Shown: positions 26,134 to 35,245, counted from the first letter of the stretch. The stretch: DNA of 64,000 bases from Streptomyces malaysiensis subsp. samsunensis (GCF_024519315.1 NZ_JANIIC010000004.1:1-64000), one strand, 5' to 3'. Notes: generated by a model from the sequence alone, not told the origin. Program-made: numbers and translations.

Positions 26134-27045
26134 GTAGCCGACGCGGGCGTTGATGCGGCGCGGGTAGTACCGTTCGTCGCCGATCTGCTCGTAGTCGGGC
26201 TTGCGCGGGGTGTCGCTCGTGGGCAGGTCCCCGGAGACGACGACGCGCCGGCCGCGGCGGTATTCCTGGTAGTCGTTGATGGCGACGTGCTGGGTGGCCC
26301 GGTTGTCCCAGAGTGCCACGGTGTGCGGGTCCCAGCGATGCCGGCAGGTGAAGCGCGGCTGCTCGGAGTGCTCGAACAGGTGCTGGAGCACGGCGTCGCT
26401 CTCGTGCCGGGACAGCTGCGGGATGTGCGAGGTCCACATCCGGGTGACATAGAGCGACCGGCGCCCGGTTACCGGGTGGACCCGCACGACGGGGTGCTCG
26501 GCGGACATCTCGACGACCGGCGGTACCTTCAGCACGTGGACGGCGGTGAGGCCCTCGAGCATCTCCTGGAACGTCGGGGACAGAGTCTCGTACGCGAGGT
26601 ACTGGTTGCTCCACATGGTGTCGCCGCCCGATGGCGGGCAGGTGATCAGGTGCAGGATCGCGGCGATGGGCGGATTGGGACTGAAGCTGACGTCGATGTG
26701 CCACTCGTCGGCCTTCCCACCCTTGTCGGGCTCGATCAGCGTGACCTCGGGGTAATCCTCCAGCCTGGGCAGGTTCGGGTGGACCTTGACGTCGCCGAAG
26801 CGCCTGCCCAGCGCCACGTGCGCCGTCGGGGTCAGGTTCTGCTGGTCCGGGAAGAACAGCACGAGGTGTTCGAGCATGAGCGCGTGGATCCGGTCGAACT
26901 GCGCGTCCGTGACCTCGTTCAGATCGATTCCGCGCACCTCGGCGCCGAGGGCGCCGGAGACGAGGCGGATGTCGAGGCCGTCGCCGGAAGCGGAAGCGGC
27001 GGCCGGAGCAGTGGTGGTGGGCTGCCGGGATGCGGACTGCGTCAC
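26131..27045 (-). CDS. TauD/TfdA-family 2-oxoglutarate/Fe(II) dioxygenase
   Basis: A 304-residue enzyme starting at GTG 27045 behind GAAGGAGA. It has the iron ligands H116-I-D118 in EWHIDVSF, the distal histidine in 'ATQHVAINDY', and the 2-oxoglutarate-binding arginine in 'YRRGRRVVVSGD'. Overall it looks like a taurine or alkylsulfate dioxygenase, with the usual 280-300-residue length. In this setting it could hydroxylate a free amino acid for the NRPS, but a sulfur-scavenging role is equally possible, particularly as a broken sulfotransferase lies just upstream on the same strand. It is clearly distinct from the TauD domain fused to the A-T protein, which has HxE instead of HxD. Confidence 0.88.
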   Translation of the reverse strand: MTQSASRQPTTTAPAAASASGDGLDIRLVSGALGAEVRGIDLNEVTDAQFDRIHALMLEHLVLFFPDQQNLTPTAHVALGRRFGDVKVHPNLPRLEDYPEVTLIEPDKGGKADEWHIDVSFSPNPPIAAILHLITCPPSGGDTMWSNQYLAYETLSPTFQEMLEGLTAVHVLKVPPVVEMSAEHPVVRVHPVTGRRSLYVTRMWTSHIPQLSRHESDAVLQHLFEHSEQPRFTCRHRWDPHTVALWDNRATQHVAINDYQEYRRGRRVVVSGDLPTSDTPRKPDYEQIGDERYYPRRINARVGY

Positions 27046-27212
27046 AGAGGTATCTCCTTCATCTGTAGGGGAGCCGAGGTATGAGGGAGGGCGGTGGCGG
27101 CGCGGTGGTTCGGCCCCCGGCACCCGGTGGGAGCGCGGACCGGGTGCCGGGCCGACCTGCTGGAACCGGTCCAGCGGGGTCATCGGCAGGGGCTGAGGCC
27201 CGCCGCCAGAGG

Positions 27213-27768
27213 TCATCCGAGTGCGCTCGCTCCGCCGCCGTCGGCGGGCGGATCGCGGTGCAGCCAGTCCAGGAACGGCTGCGGAGCGAGGGGTGCGACC
27301 CGCTTCCGGTACGCCTCCAGGTCGTCCTCGGTCAGGAGCTCGCGGCCGGCGCCCGAGCGTCCTTCGCGGAAGAATTCCACCGGATCCGTGAGGATTTCCG
27401 TGTCCGGCGCCAGCCACTCCGCGCGGGCCTTCATCTCGTCGAACGTCGCGGCCTTCACCAGCTCGGGCCAGACCGCCTCGTCCACGGTGATGCCCAACCA
27501 CTCGGCCAGCGCGGCCATTTGGCCCGCGAGGTCGGTGCACAGGTCGTCGTAGTGCAGGAGCCTGACGTTCGGCTGCGCCCGCCGTTTCCAGGCGTCGAGG
27601 GGATGATGGAGCTCGGCAGCGGCCACGTCCTGTTCCCAGCCGTCGCCCGGATCGGGCTGACACCACTTCAGCAGCCACTCGCGCTCCGGCGGAAGCGTGA
27701 GCGAGGTCACCGGCACGCACCGGGAAGTCGTCCCAGCGGGCGCAGATCCGGCGCGGTGCTTCCGTCAT
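27213..27768 (-). pseudogene. Broken sulfotransferase (N-terminal stub, frameshifted, joined to the C-terminal half)
   Basis: The last 167 codons encode the C-terminal half of a cytosolic-type sulfotransferase: 'NVRLLHYDDLCTDLAGQMAA' followed by the PAPS-binding signature FFREGRSGAGRELLTEDDLE. Just upstream, in another frame, ATG 27768 opens MMTEAPRRICARWDDFPVRAGD, which is the normal N-terminus of such enzymes. The central part, including the PKSGTTW-type 5'-phosphosulfate loop, is gone, and the two pieces meet near 27711 out of frame. I read this as an internal deletion of about 150 codons with a frameshift. A sulfated ancestral product is a reasonable inference. Confidence 0.75.
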
Positions 27769-27780
27769 CATCGGCTCCCG

Positions 27781-28169
27781 ACCCGTGGGAGGTCGTCGCT
27801 CGGCACCCATGCGCCACCGTCACAGGTGGCCGGAGGCGGCACGGGGCGACATTTCTTCAGGATCGGGTCTTGGCCACTCATATGACGGCACTCCTCAAAT
27901 GAGAACGAGAGGCGGCGGATACCGCCCCAACCTGCCGCCGTCGTCGAGGGGAAACATCCACAATCACCACAGTTACGGCCGTACGGCGGTCCCTCCGCCG
28001 CGCGGCGAGCGCGAGGACGACCGTACGGCGCCGAGACTGGCGCTGATGACCCGACGACCGGCGACCGAGTGCCGACGATCGAGCCCCGGCAGCCGGCCGT
28101 CGCTTCGTCAGACGGGGGCGGCCGGCTCCGACAAGGCGGGTGCCATGACCATCCTGTGGTCTGCGTTTG
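27781..28169. other. Non-coding stretch between the sulfotransferase remnant and the methyltransferase
   Basis: About 390 bp contain no frame with protein-like composition on either strand. It probably held the promoter of the decayed sulfotransferase gene and the 3' end of the methyltransferase transcript. Confidence 0.4.
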
Positions 28170-29225
28170 TCAACGCTTGACGCCCAGGCTCAGCCCGTGC
28201 TCGTACGGCAGCCCGCCGACCGTCCTGACCTCCTCGAACCCGGCCCGGCCGAGCCACCGTTCGTAGTCCCGGGCCGGGTAGGCCATGCCCCGGCCGCTGG
28301 CGAGAACGTTGAAGTAGAGCCCGAGCCGGGCGCCGAAGATCCCTTCCGTCTCGTCGTCCGAGACGTTGTAGCCGTAGAGCAGCACCTTCCCGCCCGGCGG
28401 CAGCGACGCGTACGCCTTGCCCAGCAGGTGCAGGATGCCGTCCTCGTCGAAGATCTCCAGGACATGGCTGAACAGCACCGCGTCCGGACCGTCCGGGAAC
28501 GGGTCGGTGAAGATGTCGCCCGCGAGGAGGTCCACCCGGTCCGGTCGCCCGGCGGAATGTCCGGCGTCCTGTCCGCCGTCCGCGAGTCGCGACACGCTCG
28601 GCATGTCGAACACCGTCGACCGCATCCCCGGATGGCGCGCGACCAGCCGCGCCGATGTGCTGCCGTCGCCACCACCCACGTCCAGGACGTGCTGGACGTC
28701 CCCGAACACGGGTTGCTCGATCAGCGCGTCCACCGAGCGGAGCGTGAACGCGGTCATCGCCCGGTGGAAGACCTCCTCCAGCGGTGGATTGTGCGCAAGC
28801 CGCTCGTAGAGGGTCGGCTCGTCGCCGGGGTGGATGCGCAGCGCGGTGTTGGTGCCGGCCCGCAACGCCTGCGTCATATGGGCGAACGCCGGATAGTACA
28901 CCTCCTTCCAGCCGGTCAGGATGTGGCGCCAGCTGTCCGGCCCGTCCGGGGCCAGCAACTCCTCGGCGACGGCGGAATTGTGGTAGCCGCCGTCCCTGCG
29001 TTCCAGCAGCCCGGTCGTGCACACCGCCTGTAGCAGGACGCGCAGCTGATGGGCGGGCAGCCCGCTGAAAGCGCGGATCTCCTCCGCCTGGGCGCCCGGT
29101 TTCCCGGACAGGAAGGAGAAGACGCGCAGTTCGGCGGCGGTGGTGACGGCGTTGAACAGTGCGGGTGCGTTGACGAGGAAATGGAACCGGTCGAGAACCG
29201 GGTCGTCTTCATGCTCGTTCTTCAT
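28170..29225 (-). CDS. SAM-dependent O-methyltransferase (Methyltransf_2 family)
   Basis: The 351-residue protein has an N-terminal winged-helix dimerisation domain (about 10-110) followed by a class I SAM fold with the glycine-rich motif LDVGGGDGS, the acidic 'FDMPSV' strand and the 'AVLFSHVLEIFDED' region typical of small-molecule O-methyltransferases. I chose ATG 29225, behind GGAGAG, over upstream in-frame ATGs that lack a ribosome-binding site. It heads the minus-strand group with the dead sulfotransferase and the TauD gene, and is divergent from the amidinotransferase across about 150 bp. Likely substrates are a phenol, hydroxyl or carboxyl of a precursor or of the peptide. Confidence 0.88.
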   Translation of the reverse strand: MKNEHEDDPVLDRFHFLVNAPALFNAVTTAAELRVFSFLSGKPGAQAEEIRAFSGLPAHQLRVLLQAVCTTGLLERRDGGYHNSAVAEELLAPDGPDSWRHILTGWKEVYYPAFAHMTQALRAGTNTALRIHPGDEPTLYERLAHNPPLEEVFHRAMTAFTLRSVDALIEQPVFGDVQHVLDVGGGDGSTSARLVARHPGMRSTVFDMPSVSRLADGGQDAGHSAGRPDRVDLLAGDIFTDPFPDGPDAVLFSHVLEIFDEDGILHLLGKAYASLPPGGKVLLYGYNVSDDETEGIFGARLGLYFNVLASGRGMAYPARDYERWLGRAGFEEVRTVGGLPYEHGLSLGVKR

Positions 29226-29379
29226 GACTCTCCGCATGGTGGTGGTTTTCGCAAAGCCCTTCGGCTTCATACCAGGAAAAGCCGGGGCGGAGACTCATCC
29301 GGGTCCGTAACTGCGGTGAGTACTGGTGCGGTGGTCCCGCGCTCTCCCGGAGTATCGGGGATACCCCGATGAGTAGGCG

Positions 29380-30555
29380 GTGCCCTGCGTGCGTTTGAAC
29401 AGCTTTGACGAATGGTCGCCCTTGCGGGAAGTGGTCGTCGGATCCGCGGAGAACTATGTCTCCCACGAGCGGGAACTCTCCTTCGACCTTTTCTTCCACG
29501 ACAATCTCGTGCACGACAATGCCGAACAGCGGGGATCTGGCCGGTCCGAGTGGTACTACCCTCGGCTGACCGCCCGCCGTGGCGAATCCGGCCGGTGGCA
29601 CACGCCAGTGGCCCGACGGTACGTGGACGAGCTGAACGAGGACCTGGAAGGGCTCGCCGACACCCTGCGCTCCCTCGGCGTCACCGTCCACCGGCCGCTC
29701 ACGCTGCCCGCGGACACCGCGGAGGTCACGACCCCCGCCTGGTCCGCGTCCGTCGTCCCGCCGCTGAACGTCCGCGACAACACGCTCATCGTCGGCGACG
29801 AGATCATCGAGACCTCACCGATGATCCGCTCCCGCTACTTCGAGACGCAACTCCTCAAGCCGCTCTTCCAGGACTACTTCCGCCGCGGCGCCCGCTGGAC
29901 CGTTATGCCGCGCCCGCTCATGACCGATGCCTCCTTCGACCTGTCGTACGCGGGCACCGCGACTGCCGGCGGGCCCACCGAGCCCGTCGAGGACCCGCGG
30001 CCCTCACCCTGGGACGTGGGGGTGGAGATGATGTTCGACGCCGCCCAGTGCCTCCGGCTCGGGCGGGACATCGTCGCCAACGTCTCCACCGAGCACCACG
30101 CACTCGCCGTCACCTGGCTGGAGCGCCACCTCGAAGGACGCTTCCGCATCCACCGGGTGCACAAGCTGAGCGACAGCCATATCGACAGCATGGTGCTGGC
30201 CCTGCGCCCCGGCCTGCTGCTGGTCCGCTCCGACGCGGTGGCCGACGCGCTGCCGCCCGCGCTGCGCCGCTGGGACCGGATCGTCGCCCCCACACCCCGG
30301 CAGAACAACTTCCCCCGGTACGAGGCCGACGCGCTCATCCTGACCAGCCCCTTCATCGACCTCAACGTGCTGTCCGTCGACTCGGAGACCGTCCTGGTCA
30401 ACGAGGCCAGCCCGGAACTGGTCCGGACCCTGGAGGACGCGAAGTTCACCGTCGTCCCGGTACGCCATCGGCACCGGCGGCTGTTCGGCGGCGGCTTCCA
30501 CTGCTTCACCCTCGACACCGTCCGCGACGGCGGACCCGAGGACTACCTCACCTGA
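29380..30555 (+). CDS. Glycine/arginine amidinotransferase family enzyme (GATM-like)
   Basis: A 391-residue member of the family that moves the amidino group of arginine to an amine. The C-terminal GGGFHCFTLDTVR holds the catalytic cysteine (residue 375), and 'VNVRDNTLIVGDEIIE'-type and 'SDSHIDSMV' segments match the conserved Asp/His positions of the fold. Start at GTG 29380; GTG 29389 is an alternative and neither has a strong ribosome-binding site. In natural-product clusters such enzymes make guanidinoacetate starters (for example CyrA in cylindrospermopsin) or guanidino amino acids. Here the acceptor may be glycine, ornithine or the diaminobutyrate predicted from neighbouring genes; this is unresolved. 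Confidence 0.9.
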   Translation: MPCVRLNSFDEWSPLREVVVGSAENYVSHERELSFDLFFHDNLVHDNAEQRGSGRSEWYYPRLTARRGESGRWHTPVARRYVDELNEDLEGLADTLRSLGVTVHRPLTLPADTAEVTTPAWSASVVPPLNVRDNTLIVGDEIIETSPMIRSRYFETQLLKPLFQDYFRRGARWTVMPRPLMTDASFDLSYAGTATAGGPTEPVEDPRPSPWDVGVEMMFDAAQCLRLGRDIVANVSTEHHALAVTWLERHLEGRFRIHRVHKLSDSHIDSMVLALRPGLLLVRSDAVADALPPALRRWDRIVAPTPRQNNFPRYEADALILTSPFIDLNVLSVDSETVLVNEASPELVRTLEDAKFTVVPVRHRHRRLFGGGFHCFTLDTVRDGGPEDYLT

Positions 30556-30935
30556 CCCAGGAACGGCCGGTGTCCCGCGTACCAGGCCGTCGCACGGAAA
30601 GGGGCGCGCGACGTATGGACGAGCATCCGCTGACGCGGTATCCGGAGCAGATCCGGACCGGCCGTGGCGACGGCCGCCGCGAGTGGACCCGCCGCGGGCT
30701 GTCGCGAGCCGGTGGGGGCGAGGGCGCGGCCCCGCGCGTGCGCGGAGCGGGGCGTGGCGGAGGCCCCCGAGGACGTCATCCGGCGTGATCGCGCCTCGGC
30801 GTCCTCGTCCTGGCGTGGCCCGCCCTGGACGCATTCGCCCTGAGCGCCCGTGACGAGGGGATACCAGCCGGACAACCACGCGCACCCGCCGCATCACGGC
30901 CAGCACCGACAAGCCGAAGGGACACCGACCCCGCC
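30556..30935. other. Intergenic stretch before the type II thioesterase gene
   Basis: About 380 bp without a gene I can support. A 57-codon frame at 30615-30788 lacks a good ribosome-binding site and becomes glycine/arginine-rich, so I do not call it. Confidence 0.4.
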
Positions 30936-31790
30936 ATGGCACCGCCCGTCACCCCCGCCAGTCCGTGGTTCCGCAGATTCCACCCGCGTCCGGACGCCGA
31001 GGTCGCTCTGGTCTGCCTGCCGCACGCGGGAGGATCCGCGAGCAGTTACTTCTCCCTGTCGTGGCGTCTCTCCGCGAGTGCCGACGTCCTCGCCGTGCAG
31101 TACCCGGGGCGCCAGGACCGGCTGCACGAACCGTGCCTGGACAGTGTGCGGGACCTCGCCCGTGGGGTCGCGGCGGACCTGGAACGACTGGTGGCGGGGC
31201 GGCCCTTCGCCCTGTTCGGCCACAGCATGGGTGCCGCCGTCGCCTTCGAACTGGCACTTCTCCGCCGGCGCGAGGGCGCCCGCGCGCCCCACACCCTGTT
31301 CCTCTCCGGCCGTGGCGCCCCCGCGTGCGGCACCGACCGCGGGATCCGCTTCCTCGACGACGACGGCCTGATCGCCGAGGTACGGCGGCTGGCGGGCACG
31401 GACGCCCTCGTCCTCGACGACCCCGACCTGGTCGAGCTGGCCCTGCCGTCGCTGCGCGCGGACTACACGGCCGCCGAGACCTACGACGCCGGACCCGGCG
31501 CCGTCGTGCACTGCGACATCGTCGCGCTCACCGGGGACGGCGACGACCATGTCGGGATCGCCGACGCCGAGGACTGGCGCGACCACACCACGGGCGCCTT
31601 CGACCTCCGGGTCTTCAGCGGCGGCCACTTCTTCCTCGGCGAACATGAGCCGCGGATCGCGGATATCGTCGGTACCGCCCTGCGCGCGGCGGAACGCCCC
31701 CGCCCCGGCACCCGGGGGCCCGGCGCCCGAGGACCCGGCGCCCGAGGAAAGGAGGACGACCGTGCGCGTTCGATCCGTGACGCGGGCTGA
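30936..31790 (+). CDS. Type II (editing) thioesterase
   Basis: A 284-residue alpha/beta hydrolase with the nucleophile motif GHSMG, the early 'CLPHAGGSAS' oxyanion region and 'GGHFFL' supplying the catalytic histidine; all are diagnostic of the external thioesterases that clear mis-primed carrier proteins in NRPS and PKS systems. ATG 30936 follows a GAAGG about 15 nt upstream. The C-terminal tail contains a short Gly-Pro-Ala-Arg repeat (GPGARGPGARG), encoded by a tandem DNA duplication, and is probably unstructured. It overlaps the next gene, so the two are likely co-translated. Confidence 0.92.
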   Translation: MAPPVTPASPWFRRFHPRPDAEVALVCLPHAGGSASSYFSLSWRLSASADVLAVQYPGRQDRLHEPCLDSVRDLARGVAADLERLVAGRPFALFGHSMGAAVAFELALLRRREGARAPHTLFLSGRGAPACGTDRGIRFLDDDGLIAEVRRLAGTDALVLDDPDLVELALPSLRADYTAAETYDAGPGAVVHCDIVALTGDGDDHVGIADAEDWRDHTTGAFDLRVFSGGHFFLGEHEPRIADIVGTALRAAERPRPGTRGPGARGPGARGKEDDRARSIRDAG

Positions 31791-32118
31791 CCGCTCTCAC
31801 CCGCTGCCGATGGTCCCGCTCGCCCGGCCGCTGTCCGTGGCCGGCCACGAGGCCCAGGCCGTCGGCACCCCCGCCCTCGCCGGCCCCGGTCTGTCGGCCC
31901 ACGCCGCGCCCGACGGCGGCGGCGTCCTCGCCGCCGACACGGCCGCGGCCCTCGGCGACCTCACCACCGACGTGCTGCGCGAGGGCGTCCAACGGCTCGG
32001 CCACCAGCCCTCGTTGAGGACCGGGGCCGAGCGGCCGCGCGCGGAGAACCTCGCCAGGCCGGGCCCGCACGACCTCGCGCCCGTGCCGGAGCGCCGCACC
32101 GCGGAGCGCCGCCGATGA
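31762..32118 (+). CDS. Orphan 118-residue protein of unknown function
   Basis: GTG 31762 has the best ribosome-binding site in the region (AAAGGAGG, 6 nt away) and lies inside the 3' end of the thioesterase gene. Its TGA overlaps the ATG of the next gene as ATGA. This coupling on both sides argues that it is expressed. The sequence (MRVRSVTRADRSHPLPMVPL onward) is rich in Ala, Arg, Pro and Leu, has no membrane segment, cysteine or catalytic motif, and I do not recognise it. It may be a small partner of the downstream C-T protein or a degraded enzyme fragment. Confidence 0.6.
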   Translation: MRVRSVTRADRSHPLPMVPLARPLSVAGHEAQAVGTPALAGPGLSAHAAPDGGGVLAADTAAALGDLTTDVLREGVQRLGHQPSLRTGAERPRAENLARPGPHDLAPVPERRTAERRR

Positions 32119-33743
32119 CGGGACGCGAGCCGGTGGTCACCGGTGGCGGCCGATCCGCCCCCGGCGAAGACCGGCCGCCGCCGGCCTCCTACGCCCAGGA
32201 GCGTGCCTGGTTCGCGTCCCGGCTCACCCACGATCCGCCGACGTACTGCGTGGTCGAGGAGTTCCCCCTGCACGCGGACATCGCCGCGTCCGACATCCGC
32301 GAAGCCCTCGCCCTCCTGACGGCACGCCACGAGCCGCTGCGCACAGGACTCCGCGTCCTCGACGGGCAGGTGACCCAGGATGTGCGCCCTAAAGTGGAAC
32401 TGCCCGTCGAATGGGTCGACTTGACCGGACTCGACCGCACCGAACAGGAGGAGGCGAGAGACTCCCTGCGCGCCGCGCTGGCACGCCGGCCGTTCGACCT
32501 GGAGCGGCCGCCGCTGTGGCGGGCGGCGATCCTCGGGCTGGGGGAGGGGGCGTGGTCGGTGATCCTCGCCGCCCACCACACCGTCTACGACAGCGCCTCC
32601 CGCTTCAACGCGCACGCCGAGCTCATCGAGATCTGCGCTGCCGTGGAGGAGGGGCGTGAGCCCAAACTCCCGCACCTCCCCCGCACCTACAGCGATCACG
32701 CCAGGCGCGAGCGCGCTCGTCTCACGTCCGCCCGACGCGCGGAGCTCGCCACTCATTGGCGCTCCCGCCTCGCCGGGCTGCCACCGGTCCACACATTGCC
32801 GCTTGACCGGCCCCGCCCCCCGACTCGCACCTTCCGCGGTGCCGAGGTGCGCGCCCCGCTGCCTGCCGGTGTCCTCGCCGCCATCAACGCCGGTGCACGC
32901 CACCACGGCACCCGCCCCGTCGTGCTGCTCCTCGCCGCGTACACCGCCCTGCTGCACCACCACTCCGGCGCCGTGGACATCAGCCTCGGCCTGCCCGTGG
33001 CCGGGCGCGCCGAGGCCGAGACACTGCCCATGGTCGGCACCCTGGTCAACATGCGTGTCCTGCGCGTCGACGCCACCGGCGACCCCGACATCGCGGTGCT
33101 CGTCCGCCGGCTGGACGCCGCCCTCAGCGCCGACGAGCGATACGACATTCCGTTCCAGACCCTCGTCGAACTGCTGCCCGCTCCGCGCCTGCCCGGAGTC
33201 CCGCCCCTGTACCAACTCGCCTTCAATCACGCTCCCGCGGGCGATCTGGGAGCGCCCGTGTCCTCCTGCGAGGAGGATCTGCTGCTGGACATCACCGACG
33301 ACACCCTCCGGATCGTCTACGACGTGGCCCTGTTCGACCGTCCCACCGCCCAGACACTGCTGTCCGACTACCTGCGCCTGCTCCCCGCCGCCCTGGACAC
33401 CCCGGGCATGCGGCTGTCCGGGCTGGGAGCCGTCCTCGGCCTCCGCCGCTCCGCGACGAAGGCGCGCCCCCCGGCCGGGCGGCCTGCCGCGGCCGCCCCC
33501 CGGACACCGGCCCAGAAGTACGTGGCCGCGGTGTGGGGGGATCTCCTGGACGTGGACGTCGTCGACGTCCACCAGGACTTCTTCAGCCTCGGGGGCCACT
33601 CGCTCCAGGCCCTGCGCCTGTTGTCCCGCATCGCCCCGTACGACCCCGAGGCGACGCTTCGGGCCTTTTTCGCCGACCCGACAGTGGCCGGACTCGCCAC
33701 CGTATTGCAGCGCATGTGCCCCGGGAGGACGGTATGGCAGTGA
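32115..33743 (+). CDS. Free-standing NRPS condensation-carrier (C-T) didomain protein
   Basis: A 542-residue protein with a condensation domain (about 25-440; active-site HHTVYDSAS, the variant HHxxxDS) followed by a linker and a carrier domain with its phosphopantetheine serine near residue 495 in [13 protein letters not shown]. There is no adenylation domain. It starts in an ATGA overlap with the orphan gene and its stop overlaps the lyase gene by 10 nt. Such proteins add a residue loaded in trans, or move a tethered group between synthetases. The adjacent 2,3-diaminobutyrate-type genes and the A-T-TauD protein are possible suppliers. Confidence 0.88.
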   Translation: MTGREPVVTGGGRSAPGEDRPPPASYAQERAWFASRLTHDPPTYCVVEEFPLHADIAASDIREALALLTARHEPLRTGLRVLDGQVTQDVRPKVELPVEWVDLTGLDRTEQEEARDSLRAALARRPFDLERPPLWRAAILGLGEGAWSVILAAHHTVYDSASRFNAHAELIEICAAVEEGREPKLPHLPRTYSDHARRERARLTSARRAELATHWRSRLAGLPPVHTLPLDRPRPPTRTFRGAEVRAPLPAGVLAAINAGARHHGTRPVVLLLAAYTALLHHHSGAVDISLGLPVAGRAEAETLPMVGTLVNMRVLRVDATGDPDIAVLVRRLDAALSADERYDIPFQTLVELLPAPRLPGVPPLYQLAFNHAPAGDLGAPVSSCEEDLLLDITDDTLRIVYDVALFDRPTAQTLLSDYLRLLPAALDTPGMRLSGLGAVLGLRRSATKARPPAGRPAAAAPRTPAQKYVAAVWGDLLDVDVVDVHQDFFSLGGHSLQALRLLSRIAPYDPEATLRAFFADPTVAGLATVLQRMCPGRTVWQ

Positions 33744-35245
33744 CCGGCCGGATCGACGGCATCCCCCACGACGTCTGGCACACGGAAGTGCTCGCACCGC
33801 AGTTCACCTACGAGGTGAAACATCTCCTCGGCCACTACCTCGCCATCGAGAAGGTCCTCCTTCTGGAATACGTCCGCATGGACCTGGTCGGCGCCGCGGA
33901 CGCGGCCGCCCTCGGCACCCGGCTCGACGCCCTGGGTCCCGACGCCGTACGCGCCGACCCCGAACAGAACATGTCCGATATCTCCTTCGCGGTGGAACGG
34001 CACGTCCAGACCGGTGACACCCCTCCCTTCCCCGCCTGGCACGTCGACCGCAGCCGCAACGACCTCCAGGCATGCGCCCAGCTGATGGCCGCCCGCGAGG
34101 ACCTCGCGGCCGTCGCGGAAGACCTGGCCGCGTTCGCACGGGCGGTCCTCGACCTCGCCGGTCGGTACACCGACACGCCCATGCCGGGGTACACCCACGG
34201 CCAGGCCGCCCAGATCATCAGCCCCGGCTTCCACCTCGCCGCGCTCGCCGCCGAGACGATCGGCGCGCTGCGCCGCATGCTGCACACCTACGACGAATGC
34301 GATGCCTGTCCCCTGGGCGCCGGCACCATGGCCGGGCAGGAACTGCCGTGGGACCGCGCCCGGATGGCCGATCTCCTCGGATTCGCGCGTCCTCAGCCGC
34401 ACGCCCTGGTGGCCGTCGCCTCCCGCACCTGGACCACCCTGATCGCGGGGGACCTCGCCCACTACGCCGTCGTCCTCAGCCGCTTCACCACCGACCTCAT
34501 GACCTGGGCCGGCAGCGGGTTCGGCTTTCTGGACCTGCCCGACGAACTGGCCGGCATCTCCGCCGCCATGCCGCAGAAGCGCAACTTCCCCGTCCTGGAA
34601 CGCATCCGTGGCCGCTGTGCCCATGTCGTGGGCCGCGCCACCGACATCGCCGCCGGACAGCGCAACACCCCGTACACCAACACCGTCGAGGTCTCGAAGG
34701 AATCCGGCGGCCAGCTGCGGGTCCAGGTCGACACGATGCGCTCCGTGCTGCGCCTGGCCCACGCCGTCGTCGACGGCGCCACCTTCCGCGCCGACCGCAT
34801 GCGCGCCGCATGTGCCGAGGACCACCTGGGAGGATTCACCCTCGCCAACCGGCTCACCCTCGACCAGGGCATTCCCTGGCGCACGGCCCAGATCATCGCC
34901 GGACGGTACGTCAGACACGCCGTGCGCAAGGGCCTGACCTCCGGTGAGCCCGACGCCGCGCTGCTGCGCGACTGTGCCGCCGAGTCCGGCTATGACCTCG
35001 AAGGCATTGGTGATATCGGTGATACCGGCGACCTGCTCACGGCGGCCTTCGACGTCGACCGCGGACTGCACGCCAAGCGGTCGGCGGGCTCCGCCCACCC
35101 CGACCGGGTACGAGAGCTGCTCGCCGGGCAGGACACCGAACTCGACGTCCTCGGCTCCGCCTGGGCCGAGCGTGCCGCCCGTCGGGCAGAGGCCACCGGC
35201 CGCCACGGCACCCTGCTCACCGACCTCGGTCAGCGGTCGTCATGA
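33734..35245 (+). CDS. Argininosuccinate lyase-family protein, probable 2,3-diaminobutyrate biosynthesis lyase (DabB/PacQ-like)
   Basis: I start this 503-residue protein at ATG 33734, 3 nt after GGAGGAC. It carries a variant of the fumarase/aspartase/argininosuccinate lyase signature, SAAMPQKRN (family SSLMPQKKN), and conserved 'TGDTPPFPAWHVDRSRND' and 'MPGYTHGQAAQ' blocks, where the family has 'HTGRSRNDQ' and 'MPGYTHLQ'. It is too divergent, and in the wrong company, to be the arginine-pathway enzyme. In friulimicin and pacidamycin clusters a similar lyase accompanies a kinase and a cysteine-synthase homologue and is proposed to release fumarate from an aspartyl adduct. The same three functions occur here with ATGA-type overlaps. 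The signature serine next to the canonical position is replaced by alanine, so activity deserves testing. Confidence 0.85.
   Translation: MAVTGRIDGIPHDVWHTEVLAPQFTYEVKHLLGHYLAIEKVLLLEYVRMDLVGAADAAALGTRLDALGPDAVRADPEQNMSDISFAVERHVQTGDTPPFPAWHVDRSRNDLQACAQLMAAREDLAAVAEDLAAFARAVLDLAGRYTDTPMPGYTHGQAAQIISPGFHLAALAAETIGALRRMLHTYDECDACPLGAGTMAGQELPWDRARMADLLGFARPQPHALVAVASRTWTTLIAGDLAHYAVVLSRFTTDLMTWAGSGFGFLDLPDELAGISAAMPQKRNFPVLERIRGRCAHVVGRATDIAAGQRNTPYTNTVEVSKESGGQLRVQVDTMRSVLRLAHAVVDGATFRADRMRAACAEDHLGGFTLANRLTLDQGIPWRTAQIIAGRYVRHAVRKGLTSGEPDAALLRDCAAESGYDLEGIGDIGDTGDLLTAAFDVDRGLHAKRSAGSAHPDRVRELLAGQDTELDVLGSAWAERAARRAEATGRHGTLLTDLGQRSS

Noticed and set aside
27697..28180. Plus-strand open frames in the gap before the methyltransferase
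   Set aside because: Shadow-like compositions; no ribosome-binding sites; minus-strand sulfotransferase motifs explain part of the openness.
30615..30788. Possible 57-codon gene starting MDEHPLTRYPEQ
   Set aside because: The AAAGG site is 13 nt or more away, the second half is Gly/Arg-rich, and no family is recognisable.
33734..35245. Arginine-pathway argH
   Set aside because: The signature loop is altered, no other arg genes are near, and it is coupled to a kinase and a PLP fusion enzyme.
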